In this document: positions 42,660 to 50,937 of the stretch, one piece after another
How positions within the stretch are numbered: position 1 is the stretch's first letter
How the letters are laid out: the number at the start of each line of letters is the position of its first letter
Origin: Qipengyuania gelatinilytica
GTDB lineage: Bacteria > Pseudomonadota > Alphaproteobacteria > Sphingomonadales > Sphingomonadaceae
Direction: 5' to 3'
NCBI RefSeq assembly: GCF_019711315.1
Contig: NZ_CP081294.1
Span: forward strand, 1,240,001 to 1,304,000
DNA length: 64,000 nucleotides
Position numbers and translations under genes: made by a program
Notes under the pieces: model-generated
Database searches by the model: none
Told to the model about the DNA's origin: nothing
Seen by the model: the letters and a program-made list of their open reading frames with translations, nothing else

Positions 42660-42688
42660 TTGACGATTCGCAAGTCGGGGGCTAAGTG
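42660..42688 (+). promoter_or_regulatory. Probable rpsT promoter
   Basis: TTGACG at 42660-42665 is separated by exactly 17 bp from TAAGTG at 42683-42688, 90 bp before the rpsT ATG. The same TTGAC-N17-TAAG arrangement precedes rpmH. Confidence 0.5.
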
Positions 42689-42778
42689 CGCCGCTTTCCG
42701 GCGGTCCTTCCGCCGCTTTTCGACACGACCAAACAAGATTTTCGCCGCTCTCTAGTGCGGCCTGCATTGAGGACAGAC

Positions 42779-43039
42779 ATGGCCAACACGCCGCAAGCCA
42801 AGAAGCGCATCCGTCGCAACAACCGCCGCGCCGAAATCAACGGCGCCCGCATGAGCCGCATCCGCGGTTTCGTGAAGAAGGTCGAGACGGCCTGCGAAGC
42901 TGGCGACAAGGAAGCGGCCCAGACCGCGCTCAAGAACGCCCAGCCTGAAATGGCTCGCGGTGTGGCACGCGGCGTGATGCACAAGAACACGGCATCGCGT
43001 AAGCTGAGCCGCCTGACGAAGCGCGTCGCCGCGCTCTGA
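42779..43039 (+). CDS. rpsT: 30S ribosomal protein S20
   Basis: 86 residues. The sequence is classical S20: [20 protein letters not shown], a helical, strongly basic protein with [12 protein letters not shown] in the middle and a conserved C-terminal RLTKRVAAL. It binds 16S rRNA early in small-subunit assembly. ATG 42779 has AGGACAG upstream; a longer ORF from 42686 is not supported. It is followed by a strong terminator and then dnaA, an order common in alphaproteobacteria. Confidence 0.97.
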   Translation: MANTPQAKKRIRRNNRRAEINGARMSRIRGFVKKVETACEAGDKEAAQTALKNAQPEMARGVARGVMHKNTASRKLSRLTKRVAAL

Positions 43040-43075
43040 TTCGCATCCGGCCTGTGCCGGATCGAGACGAAATTG

Positions 43076-43107
43076 AAGGGGTCGTCGCAGCGTGCGACGG
43101 CCCCTTT
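43076..43107 (+). terminator. Intrinsic terminator of rpsT
   Basis: AAGGGG plus CGTCGC pair with GCGACG plus CCCCTTT (43076-43107) around a 4-6 nt loop, with a short T-run. It ends rpsT before dnaA. Confidence 0.85.
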
Positions 43108-43482
43108 GTCATGCTGCAGTTGTACAGCTGCGATGCAACACCGGTTACCCCTTCACATAAGTGACGCAATTCCCGCGATTCGCATCGGGAATTGAGCGCT
43201 TTTCCTTGCAATTCAAGGACATGAACGAAGGTCTGCGGGGTAGCGGTGAGTCAACAAGTTTATTTCGACTTTTTTACAGTTATCCCCCTTGCGACTCATC
43301 CCGAGCGCGACCTACACAATGGGAACTCTCGGGGGGGACAGCCCGGGTTTTCACATCGATGGCAACAGGGGGGAACTCGCGGACACCGATTCTGCGAGAC
43401 GGCGGAGCCATGCCGAACTCCCGACGCCACATAACAAATATTGAATAGCTCTTGGACGGGCTGCTCGGGGGATTGAAGCGCG
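43108..43482. other. dnaA upstream region with one DnaA-box-like site
   Basis: 375 bp without a credible gene. TTATCCCCC at 43280-43288 matches the DnaA box consensus TTATCCACA at 7 of 9 positions and lies in an AT-rich patch (43250-43290); no second good match was found by eye. Runs of G around 43331 and 43369 are unusual. It probably contains the dnaA promoter and may be autoregulated by DnaA, but I cannot show it is the replication origin. Confidence 0.45.
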
Positions 43483-44940
43483 ATGGCAAAAGCGGGCGAC
43501 ATGGCCGGTAAACGGAAAGTGATTGACGATATGGAAGATCTCGAGGCGGTGAATCTGGCTGCAGATTGGGCCGACATCAGCCAGGGTCTCCGCAAGGATC
43601 TGGGCCACCAACTTCACAGCCAGTGGATCAAGCCGATCCAGCTGGGCAAGATCGATTCGGAAACGGGTACGCTGGACCTGTTCCTGCCGACCGAATTCAG
43701 CGCGAACTGGGTCAAGGATCGATTCGCCGATCGCCTGAGCCTTGCGTGGAAGATTGCACGCAGCGAAGTGCGCAAGGTCGCTATCTCGGTCCACCCGGGA
43801 CGTCGCCAGGTCGCAGACCTGCAGCTGCACACCGACGGCCGTCGTCCGGCCAATGATGCCGACACGTCGATGATGGCGATCGGTGCCGACACGCTGGGCG
43901 ATTCGGGCTTCACCTCCTCCGTCGGTCTCGATGCCTCGCTCACCTTCGCGGCCTTCGTCACCGGCGAAGCCAACGTGCTGGCCTTCAACGCGGCGCAGCG
44001 CATGGCCGCCGTCGAGAAGCCGCAGTTCAGCCCGCTCTACCTCAAGGCCGCCACCGGCCAGGGTAAGACGCACCTGCTGCACGCCATCGGCCACACCTTC
44101 CTGCAGACGCACAGCCGCAGCCGTATCTTCTACTGCAGCGCCGAGCGTTTCATGGTCGAATTCGTCCAGGCCCTGAAGGCCAACCGGATGATCGAATTCA
44201 AGGCCCGCCTGCGCAGCTTCGACCTCCTGCTGGTGGACGACATCCAGTTCATCATCGGCAAGGCTTCCGCGCAGGAAGAACTGCTCTACACGATCGATGC
44301 GCTGCTGGCGGAGGGCAAGCGCCTCGTCTTCGCCGCCGATCGCGCTCCGCAGGCGCTGGACGGTGTCGAACCGCGCCTTCTCAGCCGTCTTTCGATGGGC
44401 CTCGTCGCCGACATCCAGCCGGCCGATATCGAGCTGCGCAAGAAGATCCTGCACTCCAAGCTCACCAAGTTCGCGCCGCTGGCCGTGCCCGAAGACGTGC
44501 TCGACTTCCTCGCCCGCACCATCACGCGCAACGTGCGTGAACTGGTCGGCGGCCTCAACAAGCTGATCGCCTATGCGCAGCTGACGGGCCAGGAAGTCTC
44601 GCTCCAGCTCGCAGAAGAACAGCTGACCGATATCCTTTCGGCCAACCGTCGCCGCATCACGATCGACGAGATCCAGCGCACGGTCTGCCAGTTCTACCGC
44701 ATCGACCGCAGCGAAATGTCGAGCAAGCGCCGCGCGCGTGCCGTCGTTCGCCCGCGCCAGGTGGCGATGTACCTGTCGAAGGTGCTCACCCCGCGCAGCT
44801 ATCCCGAAATCGGACGCAAGTTCGGCGGGCGCGATCACTCCACCGTCATCCATGCCGTGCGCCTGATCGAGGACCTGCGGCAGCGCGATGCCGACATGGA
44901 CGGCGATGTTCGCAGCCTACTGCGCCAGCTCGAAAGCTAA
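43483..44940 (+). CDS. dnaA: Chromosomal replication initiator DnaA
   Basis: 485 residues. Domain I (about 25-100), linker, AAA+ domain III and DNA-binding domain IV (SYPEIGRKFGGRDHSTVIHAV) are all present. The P-loop reads AATGQGKT at residues 189-196 (44047-44070), where the usual DnaA sequence is GGVGLGKT: the first two Gly are Ala. Walker B is VDDIQF. Other AAA+ segments also drift from the textbook (RLVFAADRAPQALDGVEPRL). An ATG at codon 7 (43501) is an alternative start. The intact length argues for a functional gene. Confidence 0.94.
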   Translation: MAKAGDMAGKRKVIDDMEDLEAVNLAADWADISQGLRKDLGHQLHSQWIKPIQLGKIDSETGTLDLFLPTEFSANWVKDRFADRLSLAWKIARSEVRKVAISVHPGRRQVADLQLHTDGRRPANDADTSMMAIGADTLGDSGFTSSVGLDASLTFAAFVTGEANVLAFNAAQRMAAVEKPQFSPLYLKAATGQGKTHLLHAIGHTFLQTHSRSRIFYCSAERFMVEFVQALKANRMIEFKARLRSFDLLLVDDIQFIIGKASAQEELLYTIDALLAEGKRLVFAADRAPQALDGVEPRLLSRLSMGLVADIQPADIELRKKILHSKLTKFAPLAVPEDVLDFLARTITRNVRELVGGLNKLIAYAQLTGQEVSLQLAEEQLTDILSANRRRITIDEIQRTVCQFYRIDRSEMSSKRRARAVVRPRQVAMYLSKVLTPRSYPEIGRKFGGRDHSTVIHAVRLIEDLRQRDADMDGDVRSLLRQLES

Positions 44941-44988
44941 GCTCACAATTCCCAAGCCCTTCGGATCGCCCTTTGGGGAGGGAGAGGC

Positions 44989-45019
44989 GTCGACAGGCTC
45001 ATCGCAGAGGCCTGTCGAC
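44989..45019. repeat. Perfect 10-bp palindrome downstream of dnaA
   Basis: GTCGACAGGC (44989-44998) is exactly inverted at 45010-45019 around an 11-nt loop. It lies between dnaA and the DUF983 gene. There is no T-run, so it is either a Rho-independent-like weak terminator or a copy of a short dispersed palindrome; the rest of the window was not found to hold another copy by eye. Confidence 0.6.
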
Positions 45020-45050
45020 AGCTTGACCACATGATGCCAACAGGCTCTCC

Positions 45051-45482
45051 ATGAGCTTGTCCACCGACAATCCGAAAGCAGCCGAGCGGGCCTATGACCT
45101 GCCCGGCAGTTTCGCGCATGCGCTGTGGCGCGGCGTTTTGTGCAAATGCCCGCGCTGCGGCGAGGCGAAGCTTTTCAGGCGCTGGCTCAAGCCGGTGGAT
45201 ACCTGCCCGAATTGCTCGCTCGATATCTCGGGCCAGCGTGCGGACGATTTGCCGGCCTATATCGGCATTTTTGTTACCGGCCATTTGCTCGCGCCGGTGA
45301 TCATCGCCCTGGTGACCGCCTTTGCCCTGTCGGCCATGGCGCTGCTCGGCATCATCATACCGCTGGCTGTCATCATGCTGATCGGCCTGCTCCAGCCATC
45401 GAAAGGCGCGGTGATCGCGCTGCAGTGGTGGAACGGCATGCACGGCTTTCGCAAGGAACGGGTCGAGGAGCCGCCCGCGTGA
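45051..45482 (+). CDS. DUF983 membrane protein
   Basis: 143 residues. DUF983 signature: an N-terminal zinc-ribbon-like region CKCPRCGEAKLFRRWLKPVDTCPNCSLDI with two CxxC pairs, then two helices (IGIFVTGHLLAPVIIALVTAFAL; LLGIIIPLAVIMLIGLL), ending QWWNGMHGFR. Function is unknown; the family is common in alphaproteobacteria, sometimes near cytochrome oxidase genes. The stop overlaps the next gene's GTG as GTGA. Confidence 0.85.
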   Translation: MSLSTDNPKAAERAYDLPGSFAHALWRGVLCKCPRCGEAKLFRRWLKPVDTCPNCSLDISGQRADDLPAYIGIFVTGHLLAPVIIALVTAFALSAMALLGIIIPLAVIMLIGLLQPSKGAVIALQWWNGMHGFRKERVEEPPA

Positions 45483-46246
45483 GCCTGCCGCCCGAACGCC
45501 TCGAAAGATTCGCGCGCCATATCGTCCTGCCCGAAATCGGCGGGGCGGGCCAAGTCGCGCTGGCGGGAAAGCATCTCGTCCTGGTAGGCCTGGGCGGCAT
45601 CGGCAGCCCCGCTCTCCAGTATCTCGCTGCCTCGGGGATCGGAAAGCTCACGCTGGTCGATGATGACAAGGTCGATCCCAGCAACCTCCAGCGCCAGACG
45701 CTCTATAACGAACGCGACATCGGCCACGGCAAGGCGGTTTCTGCCAAGCGCTGGGTCAAGCTTTTCGACCCGGAACTCGATGTGGAGATCAGCGACCGCC
45801 GGATCGGCGCGGAACGAGCAGCCTCGCTGGTGACAAGCGCGGACCTCGTGCTCGACGGGACCGACAATTTCGCCACCCGCCTCGCGGTTTCCGATGCCTG
45901 TGTAGCCGCGGGAGTCCCGCTGCTATCGGCCGCGGTCGGGCGCTTCCAGGGACAGGTGGGCGCCTTTGCCGGGCACCTGCCCGATGAAGCCTGTTACCGC
46001 TGTTTCGTGGGCGATGCCTTCGATGCCGAGGATTGCGATACCTGTGCCGAAGACGGCATGCTCGGCGCGATGGCCGGCTGGGTCGCGACCTTCGCCTCGC
46101 TCCACGCCATTCGCGTGCTGCTCGACGGGGTGAGCGCCTTTGGCGACCCGCAATGGAGCCGCGTGAACCTGCTCGACGGAATGAAACCCGGCATGCGGCA
46201 GTTCACGATTGCCAAGGATCCGGAATGCAAGGGGTGTGGCGGCTAG
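45479..46246 (+). CDS. MoeB/ThiF-type adenylyltransferase (HesA family)
   Basis: 255 residues from GTG 45479, coupled to the DUF983 stop. ERFARHIVLPEIGGAGQVALA and the ATP motif VLVGLGGIGSPALQYLAASGIG are followed by VDDDKVDPSNLQRQTLYNERDIG, DGTDNFATRLAVSDACV and a zinc pair near the end (CKGCGG). These activate the C-terminal Gly of small sulfur carriers (MoaD or ThiS) by adenylation. Which carrier is not evident. No rhodanese extension is present. The stop overlaps the GFA remnant by 4 bp on the other strand. Confidence 0.86.
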   Translation: MSLPPERLERFARHIVLPEIGGAGQVALAGKHLVLVGLGGIGSPALQYLAASGIGKLTLVDDDKVDPSNLQRQTLYNERDIGHGKAVSAKRWVKLFDPELDVEISDRRIGAERAASLVTSADLVLDGTDNFATRLAVSDACVAAGVPLLSAAVGRFQGQVGAFAGHLPDEACYRCFVGDAFDAEDCDTCAEDGMLGAMAGWVATFASLHAIRVLLDGVSAFGDPQWSRVNLLDGMKPGMRQFTIAKDPECKGCGG

Positions 46247-46365
46247 AAGCTGGCGCCGCCCTCGCGGTGGCAGAGCGAACAATTGCACTCGCGCAACTGC
46301 GATACGCCATCGTCAAGGACAAGCCGGACACTGCCGCAATGACAGCTTCCGTGCAGCCCGGTCAT
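46243..46365 (-). pseudogene. GFA-domain remnant or micro-protein
   Basis: 40 codons starting with an ATG that overlaps the sirtuin stop (ATGA). The translation GSCHCGSVRLVL and ECNCSLCHREGGASF reads as the N-terminal third of a glutathione-dependent formaldehyde-activating (GFA/CENP-V) domain; family members usually have about 115-135 residues, but here a TAG follows at once and the convergent moeB-like gene occupies the downstream sequence. The zinc-binding cysteines are intact, so it could also be a real short zinc protein. Truncation is the simpler explanation. Confidence 0.6.
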
Positions 46366-47060
46366 CCCAGCATCTCGGCAACCCATTCGGGGACCAGCTT
46401 GCTTGCCCTGCCCTGCCGCGATTCCTCGAACCAATACGATCCCTCGCTGCGTTCGAGATTGAGTTCGAGCGTGCGCGCCCCCATTTCCCGCGCATCGCGT
46501 ACGAAACCCGCCGCGGGATAGACCGCCCCGCTCGTGCCGATGCTGACGAACAGGTCCGCACGGCGCAGCGCGGCGTAGATGCGGTCCATCTCGTAAGGCA
46601 TCTCGCCGAACCAGACGACGTCCGGCCGCAAAGCCTGCTCACCGCATCCGGGACAGGCCGGTTGTCCCAGCAGCGGCTCGCTCCACTTGTGCCGCGCCTC
46701 GCAGGCCGAACACAGAGCACTCAGCAATTCGCCATGCATGTGCAGCACGCGGCTCGCCCCGGCCCGTTCGTGGAGGTCATCGACATTCTGGGTGACGATC
46801 AGCAGCTCGCCCTCCCACTGCCTGTCGAGCAATGCCAGCGCATCGTGCGCGGGGTTGGGCTCGACCTGCTGCACAGCCTCGCGGCGGGCATCGTAGAAGC
46901 GCTGGACAAGCTGCGGATCGCGGGCGAAACCTTCGGGCGTCGCCACGTCCTCCACACGATGCTGTTCCCACAGGCCGCCTGCATCGCGGAAGGTATCGAT
47001 CCCGCTTTCTGCCGAAATGCCCGCGCCTGTCAGGACGACGATGTTGCGGATGCTCTCCAT
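46362..47060 (-). CDS. cobB: Sir2-family NAD-dependent protein deacylase
   Basis: 232 residues. GAGISAESGIDTFRDAGGLW binds NAD; TQNVDDLHERAG and H109 (LHMHGEL) form the catalytic site; C117/C120 and C136/C139 bind zinc. The Y56-x2-R59 pair (FYDARR) is the desuccinylase-type signature of class III sirtuins, suggesting removal of acidic acyl groups (succinyl, malonyl). It is the first gene of a two-gene unit with the GFA fragment and is divergent from dapB. Confidence 0.92.
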   Translation of the reverse strand: MESIRNIVVLTGAGISAESGIDTFRDAGGLWEQHRVEDVATPEGFARDPQLVQRFYDARREAVQQVEPNPAHDALALLDRQWEGELLIVTQNVDDLHERAGASRVLHMHGELLSALCSACEARHKWSEPLLGQPACPGCGEQALRPDVVWFGEMPYEMDRIYAALRRADLFVSIGTSGAVYPAAGFVRDAREMGARTLELNLERSEGSYWFEESRQGRASKLVPEWVAEMLG

Positions 47061-47095
47061 TCAAGCCATGAACCACACAAATGCAAGGAGGGGCA

Positions 47096-47824
47096 ATGGC
47101 CAACATCGGTGTCATCGGCAGCAAGGGCGCAATGGGCGAGGCCCTGCGGCGCGTCATCGAGGCATCGGGCCACGACTATGCGGGCGGTGCAGACAAGGGT
47201 GACGACGTCGCATCGCTGGCAGATGTCAGCGATGTGCTGGTCGACTTTTCCGCACCGGCCGCGCTGCAATCGAACCTGCATGCCGCGATCGGCGCGGGGA
47301 TCCCGATCGTCATCGGCACCACCGGGCTCGGTTCGCAGCACCATCAGGCGATCGACGAGGCGGCGCGTGCGGTACCGATCCTGCAGACCGGCAACACCTC
47401 GCTCGGCGTGACCCTGCTCGCCCACCTGGTCCGCGAAGCGGCGTCTAGGCTTGGCGACGACTGGGATATCGAGATCCTCGAGATGCACCATCGCCGCAAG
47501 GTCGATGCTCCTTCAGGCACGGCGCTACTGCTCGGCGAGGCTGCAGCCGATGCGCGCGGCATCGACCTCGATGACAATTCGGAAAGTGGCCGCGACGGAC
47601 AGACCGGCCCCCGGTCGACCGGGGCCATCGGTTTTGCCGCGCTTCGCGGAGGGACCGTTGCCGGCGAACACAGCGTGATCCTTGCCGGCGAACAGGAACG
47701 GATCACCCTGTCGCACAGCGCGGAGAACCGCGAAATCTTCGCTCGCGGCGCGGTACGCGCGGCCGAATGGCTGCGCGGGCGGGAGCTGGGCAGGTACACC
47801 ATGGAAGATGTGCTCGGGATCTGA
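47096..47824 (+). CDS. dapB: 4-hydroxy-tetrahydrodipicolinate reductase
   Basis: 242 residues from ATG 47096 with a strong [25 protein letters not shown] binds NAD(P)[22 protein letters not shown] and [25 protein letters not shown] (catalytic His and Lys) are typical of DapB. It makes tetrahydrodipicolinate for lysine and peptidoglycan. dapE, another lysine-branch gene, is 3 kb away on the other strand. The potassium channel gene starts 4 nt after the stop. Confidence 0.95.
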   Translation: MANIGVIGSKGAMGEALRRVIEASGHDYAGGADKGDDVASLADVSDVLVDFSAPAALQSNLHAAIGAGIPIVIGTTGLGSQHHQAIDEAARAVPILQTGNTSLGVTLLAHLVREAASRLGDDWDIEILEMHHRRKVDAPSGTALLLGEAAADARGIDLDDNSESGRDGQTGPRSTGAIGFAALRGGTVAGEHSVILAGEQERITLSHSAENREIFARGAVRAAEWLRGRELGRYTMEDVLGI

Positions 47825-47828
47825 CGCC

Positions 47829-48620
47829 ATGAAGCTGCGCGAATATCTCCATCACCAGATCACCATCGGGTCATGGCCCGACGGCAAGCTGACGGGGATG
47901 AATGTCCTCCTGATATGGGTGATCCTCGCGGCGGTCGTGCTGGGGGTCATCTCTACCGAACCGACGATCTTGCGCGAATACCGGCAGGAAATCCTGCTGG
48001 CGGAAATTGCCTTCGGCGCATTCTTCCTCATCGAATACCTTGCGCGCGTTTATGCAGCACCGGAAATGCCGGGCGAAGGATCCGACTGGGCCAAGCGCTG
48101 GCGGTTCATCCGCTCGCCGATCGGGCTCGTCGACCTCGCGGTCGTCATCGTCAGCCTCGCGCCCTTCTTCATCGCCAATGCGGCAGTCTTGCGCCTCTTG
48201 CGGCTGCTCCGCGTCTTTGCGCTCGCAAAGCTGGGACATTTCTCCGCCGCCATGCGCGAGATACTCGGCGCCTTGCGCGAACGCAGCTACGACCTGCTGG
48301 TTTGCGCGGCGCTGGCTTTCAGCCTCCTGCTGGTCGGCGCGAGCGGGCTCTACTGGCTCGAAGGCCATCTCCAGCCCGACAATTTCGGCAGCATCCCGCG
48401 CGCCTTGTGGTGGGCCGTCATCACGCTGACCACGGTCGGATATGGCGATGCCTATCCGGTGACCGTCGCCGGCAAGATGGTTGGCGCGCTCGTCGCGGTT
48501 GGAGGCGTTTTGCTTGTGGCGCTGCCGACGGGCATTTTCGCCGCGGCTTTTTCCGATGCCATGCAGCGTCGGCGTGAAGCGCTGGCCAAGGCACTTGCCG
48601 AAATCGAAGAGATCGGGTGA
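47829..48620 (+). CDS. Voltage-gated-type potassium channel
   Basis: 263 residues. A six-helix channel: S1-S4 (MNVLLIWVILAAVVLGVI; EIAFGAFFLIEYLARVY; IGLVDLAVVIVSLAPFFI; RLLRLLRVFALAKL with regular Arg spacing) and a pore with TLTTVGYGDAYPV, the K+ filter. The C-terminus is short. The S4 arginines suggest voltage sensitivity. ATG 47829 is 4 nt after dapB's stop and nth begins 10 nt after this gene, so the three may share a transcript. Confidence 0.9.
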   Translation: MKLREYLHHQITIGSWPDGKLTGMNVLLIWVILAAVVLGVISTEPTILREYRQEILLAEIAFGAFFLIEYLARVYAAPEMPGEGSDWAKRWRFIRSPIGLVDLAVVIVSLAPFFIANAAVLRLLRLLRVFALAKLGHFSAAMREILGALRERSYDLLVCAALAFSLLLVGASGLYWLEGHLQPDNFGSIPRALWWAVITLTTVGYGDAYPVTVAGKMVGALVAVGGVLLVALPTGIFAAAFSDAMQRRREALAKALAEIEEIG

Positions 48621-48630
48621 TCGCCCTCGC

Positions 48631-49281
48631 ATGACCAAAGACCAGATTTTCGAGTTCTTCCGGCGTCTTGCCGAGGATAATCCCTCGCCCGAGACCGAGC
48701 TGGAATATGGCAATTGCTACCAGCTGGTGGTGGCCGTGGCGCTCTCGGCGCAGGCAACCGACGTGGGCGTGAACAAGGCCACCCGCGCGCTGTTTCGCGA
48801 AGTCGAGACGCCGCAGCAGATGCTGGATCTCGGCGAGGATGGGCTGAAGGAGCACATCAAGACCATCGGCCTGTTCAACTCCAAGGCCAAGAACGTGATC
48901 GCGCTCAGCCAGCTGCTGGTCGACGAATACGGCGGCGAGGTTCCCGACACGCGCGAAGACCTCGTCCGGCTGCCCGGCGTGGGCCGGAAGACGGCCAATG
49001 TCGTTCTCAACTGCTGGTTCGGGCAGGAGACCTTCGCGGTCGACACGCATGTCCTGCGCGTCGGGAACCGCACCGGCCTCGCCAAGGGCAAGACGCCCGA
49101 GCAGGTCGAGGCGAAACTCGAAAAACGCGTGCCGCAACCCTTCCGCCTGGGCGCGCACCACTGGCTGATCCTGCACGGCCGCTATGTCTGCAAGGCGCGC
49201 ACGCCCGAATGCTGGCGCTGTCCGGTGGTGGATTTGTGCAGCTACCGGAAGAAGGTGCTGGAGAAGCCGAAGGGGCGGTGA
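48631..49281 (+). CDS. nth: Endonuclease III
   Basis: 216 residues. Helix-hairpin-helix LPGVGRKTANVVLN carries the catalytic K120, and D138 is in VDTHVLRV. The 4Fe-4S ligands C187-X6-C194-X2-C197-X5-C203 are at the end of the protein. LSAQATDVGVNKATRALF is typical. It removes oxidised pyrimidines and cuts the abasic site in base-excision repair. The start is ATG 48631. Confidence 0.95.
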   Translation: MTKDQIFEFFRRLAEDNPSPETELEYGNCYQLVVAVALSAQATDVGVNKATRALFREVETPQQMLDLGEDGLKEHIKTIGLFNSKAKNVIALSQLLVDEYGGEVPDTREDLVRLPGVGRKTANVVLNCWFGQETFAVDTHVLRVGNRTGLAKGKTPEQVEAKLEKRVPQPFRLGAHHWLILHGRYVCKARTPECWRCPVVDLCSYRKKVLEKPKGR

Positions 49282-49296
49282 ACTCTTTCGAATTCT

Positions 49297-49319
49297 GCGC
49301 CGCAGTTTTGGCGCCTTTT
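49297..49319 (+). terminator. Weak hairpin after nth
   Basis: GCGCC (49297-49301) pairs with GGCGC (49310-49314) and is followed by TTTT. It is short but well placed. The remaining gap to 49387 contains nothing recognisable. Confidence 0.4.
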
Positions 49320-49387
49320 GTGAGCCCAAGAGCTACGCAGGGCGCCTGATCCGATGACCAGGTCGTTTCTAATCTTGCGATAGAAAC

Positions 49388-49681
49388 TCACGAGGCATCT
49401 TTCGTCGATGCCATGGCGGAACTTTCATTTCCCGCTACCAGCGCCGCCTTGCGCCGCTCGATTGCCGGGCGAAGAAAGCCCCACCATCCCGCATTGTAAG
49501 CTGCCGAAAAGTAGAGCGCCATCTCGTCGGTCACGAAGGGAATGTCTGGCAGGTCGATGAAGCGGGCATAGCTGGCGCAGCTTACCGCCAGCCAGGCCAA
49601 GCCCATGACACCAAACAGGCGCTCGTGGCGCACGAAAAACCGGACCACCCCGTCTCCGGGCTTGGACGAAATCTCAGACAT
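49388..49681 (-). CDS. Small membrane protein of unknown function
   Basis: 97 residues. One probable helix (FGVMGLAWLAVSCASYARF) with a second weaker hydrophobic stretch (MALYFSAAYNAGWWGFL), then a charged tail. Its ATG overlaps the end of the dicarboxylate carrier by 8 nt, which supports expression. No family recognised. Confidence 0.6.
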   Translation of the reverse strand: MSEISSKPGDGVVRFFVRHERLFGVMGLAWLAVSCASYARFIDLPDIPFVTDEMALYFSAAYNAGWWGFLRPAIERRKAALVAGNESSAMASTKDAS

Positions 49682-50912
49682 CGTCCGCCGAGATCATTTC
49701 CTTCGTGTCGATCTCGCCCGTCATCACAGCCACGGTCGTCGCAACAGCGGCATCGCCGCTGACGTTCGTCGTGGTGCGCATCATGTCCATGATGCGGTCG
49801 ACACCTGCAACGAAGGCGATCGTTTCCAGCGGCACGCCGACCGCGCCGAAGACCAGCGCCATCATGATGAGACCCGCACCCGGAATGCCCGCTGCACCGA
49901 CTGCACCCAAAGTCGCGAGAATGGAGATGAGGAAGTAATCGCCCATGGTCAGGTCGACGCCGAAGATCTGTGCGCCGAACAGCGTGGCAAGGCCGAGATA
50001 CATCGCCGTGCCGTTCATGTTGATCGTCGCGCCGAGGCTGATCACGAAGCTGGCGACCGAGTTCGATACGCCGAGGTTGCGCTCTGCGCAGCGCAGCGTC
50101 ACGGGCAGCGTGGCGTTCGATGAAGCGGTCGAATAGCTCACCGCCATCGCATCGATGATGCCGCGGAAGAAATCGCGCACCGGCAGCTTGGCGAGGAACT
50201 TGATCATCCCGCCGTAGATCAGCGCAATGATCAGCAGGCAGCCGACATAGTTGAGCGCCACCAGCTTGGAGAGTGCGATCAGCGCATCGATGCCGAGCGT
50301 GCCCGCCACCCATGCCATCAGCGCGAAGACGCCGAAGGGGGTCAGTTCCATAACGATCATGGTGACCTTCTGCATGACGACAGCGCCGCTATCGAAGATC
50401 TTCTGGACCGGTTCGCCGTCCTTGCCCGCCATCAATATGCCGATGCCGATCAGCATGGAGAAGACGATCAGCGGCAACACCGCGACATCCGCCATCACCT
50501 GCACCGGGCTTTCGGGCACGATCGAGAGGATCATGTCGACTGCCGTGGTCGGGTTGGGTTCGGGCGTTGCGCCCTTAGCGATGGCCGAGGTGTCCACACC
50601 CGCGCCGGGCTGGACAAAGGTACCGAGCGCAAGGCCGAGCCAGACCGCGATCTGGCCGGTCACGATGAACAGGATCATCGCCCGTCCGCCAACGGCGCCC
50701 AGTTTCCTCAAGTCCCCGATCGCCGCGACACCGGCCACGAGGCTGAAGAAGATCAAGGGTACGACCAGCATCTTGATCGACTTGATGAAGAAGTCGCCGA
50801 TCCACTTGATGCTTTCCGCTTCCGGCCCCCAGGCATAACCGGTCAGCACGCCTAGGATGAGCGCGGTCAGAACGCGCTGCCACAGCGGAATTTCGAACCA
50901 GGTCCTCAGCAT
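49674..50912 (-). CDS. Dicarboxylate/amino acid:cation symporter (DAACS family)
   Basis: 412 residues from ATG 50912 with GAGGGGGA upstream. Eight-plus membrane helices; family hallmarks are SYSTASSNATLPVTLRCAE (the serine-rich hairpin), SLGATINMNGTAMYLGL and GAAGIPGAGLIMMALVFGAVGVPLETIAFVAGVDRIMDM. It imports C4-dicarboxylates or acidic amino acids with Na+ or H+. A longer start at 50969 is not needed. dapE ends 25 nt upstream, so both are probably co-transcribed. Confidence 0.93.
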   Translation of the reverse strand: MLRTWFEIPLWQRVLTALILGVLTGYAWGPEAESIKWIGDFFIKSIKMLVVPLIFFSLVAGVAAIGDLRKLGAVGGRAMILFIVTGQIAVWLGLALGTFVQPGAGVDTSAIAKGATPEPNPTTAVDMILSIVPESPVQVMADVAVLPLIVFSMLIGIGILMAGKDGEPVQKIFDSGAVVMQKVTMIVMELTPFGVFALMAWVAGTLGIDALIALSKLVALNYVGCLLIIALIYGGMIKFLAKLPVRDFFRGIIDAMAVSYSTASSNATLPVTLRCAERNLGVSNSVASFVISLGATINMNGTAMYLGLATLFGAQIFGVDLTMGDYFLISILATLGAVGAAGIPGAGLIMMALVFGAVGVPLETIAFVAGVDRIMDMMRTTTNVSGDAAVATTVAVMTGEIDTKEMISADDV

Positions 50913-50937
50913 TATCGTCCCCCTCACGTCCCGTAAG

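Noticed and set aside
43161..43448. Small plus-strand ORFs upstream of dnaA.
   Set aside because: No ribosome site, no conserved features, and they cover the presumed dnaA regulatory region.
43108..45050. Replication origin at dnaA.
   Set aside because: Only one imperfect DnaA box was found and there is no cluster or clear unwinding element; gene order near dnaA alone does not show an origin.
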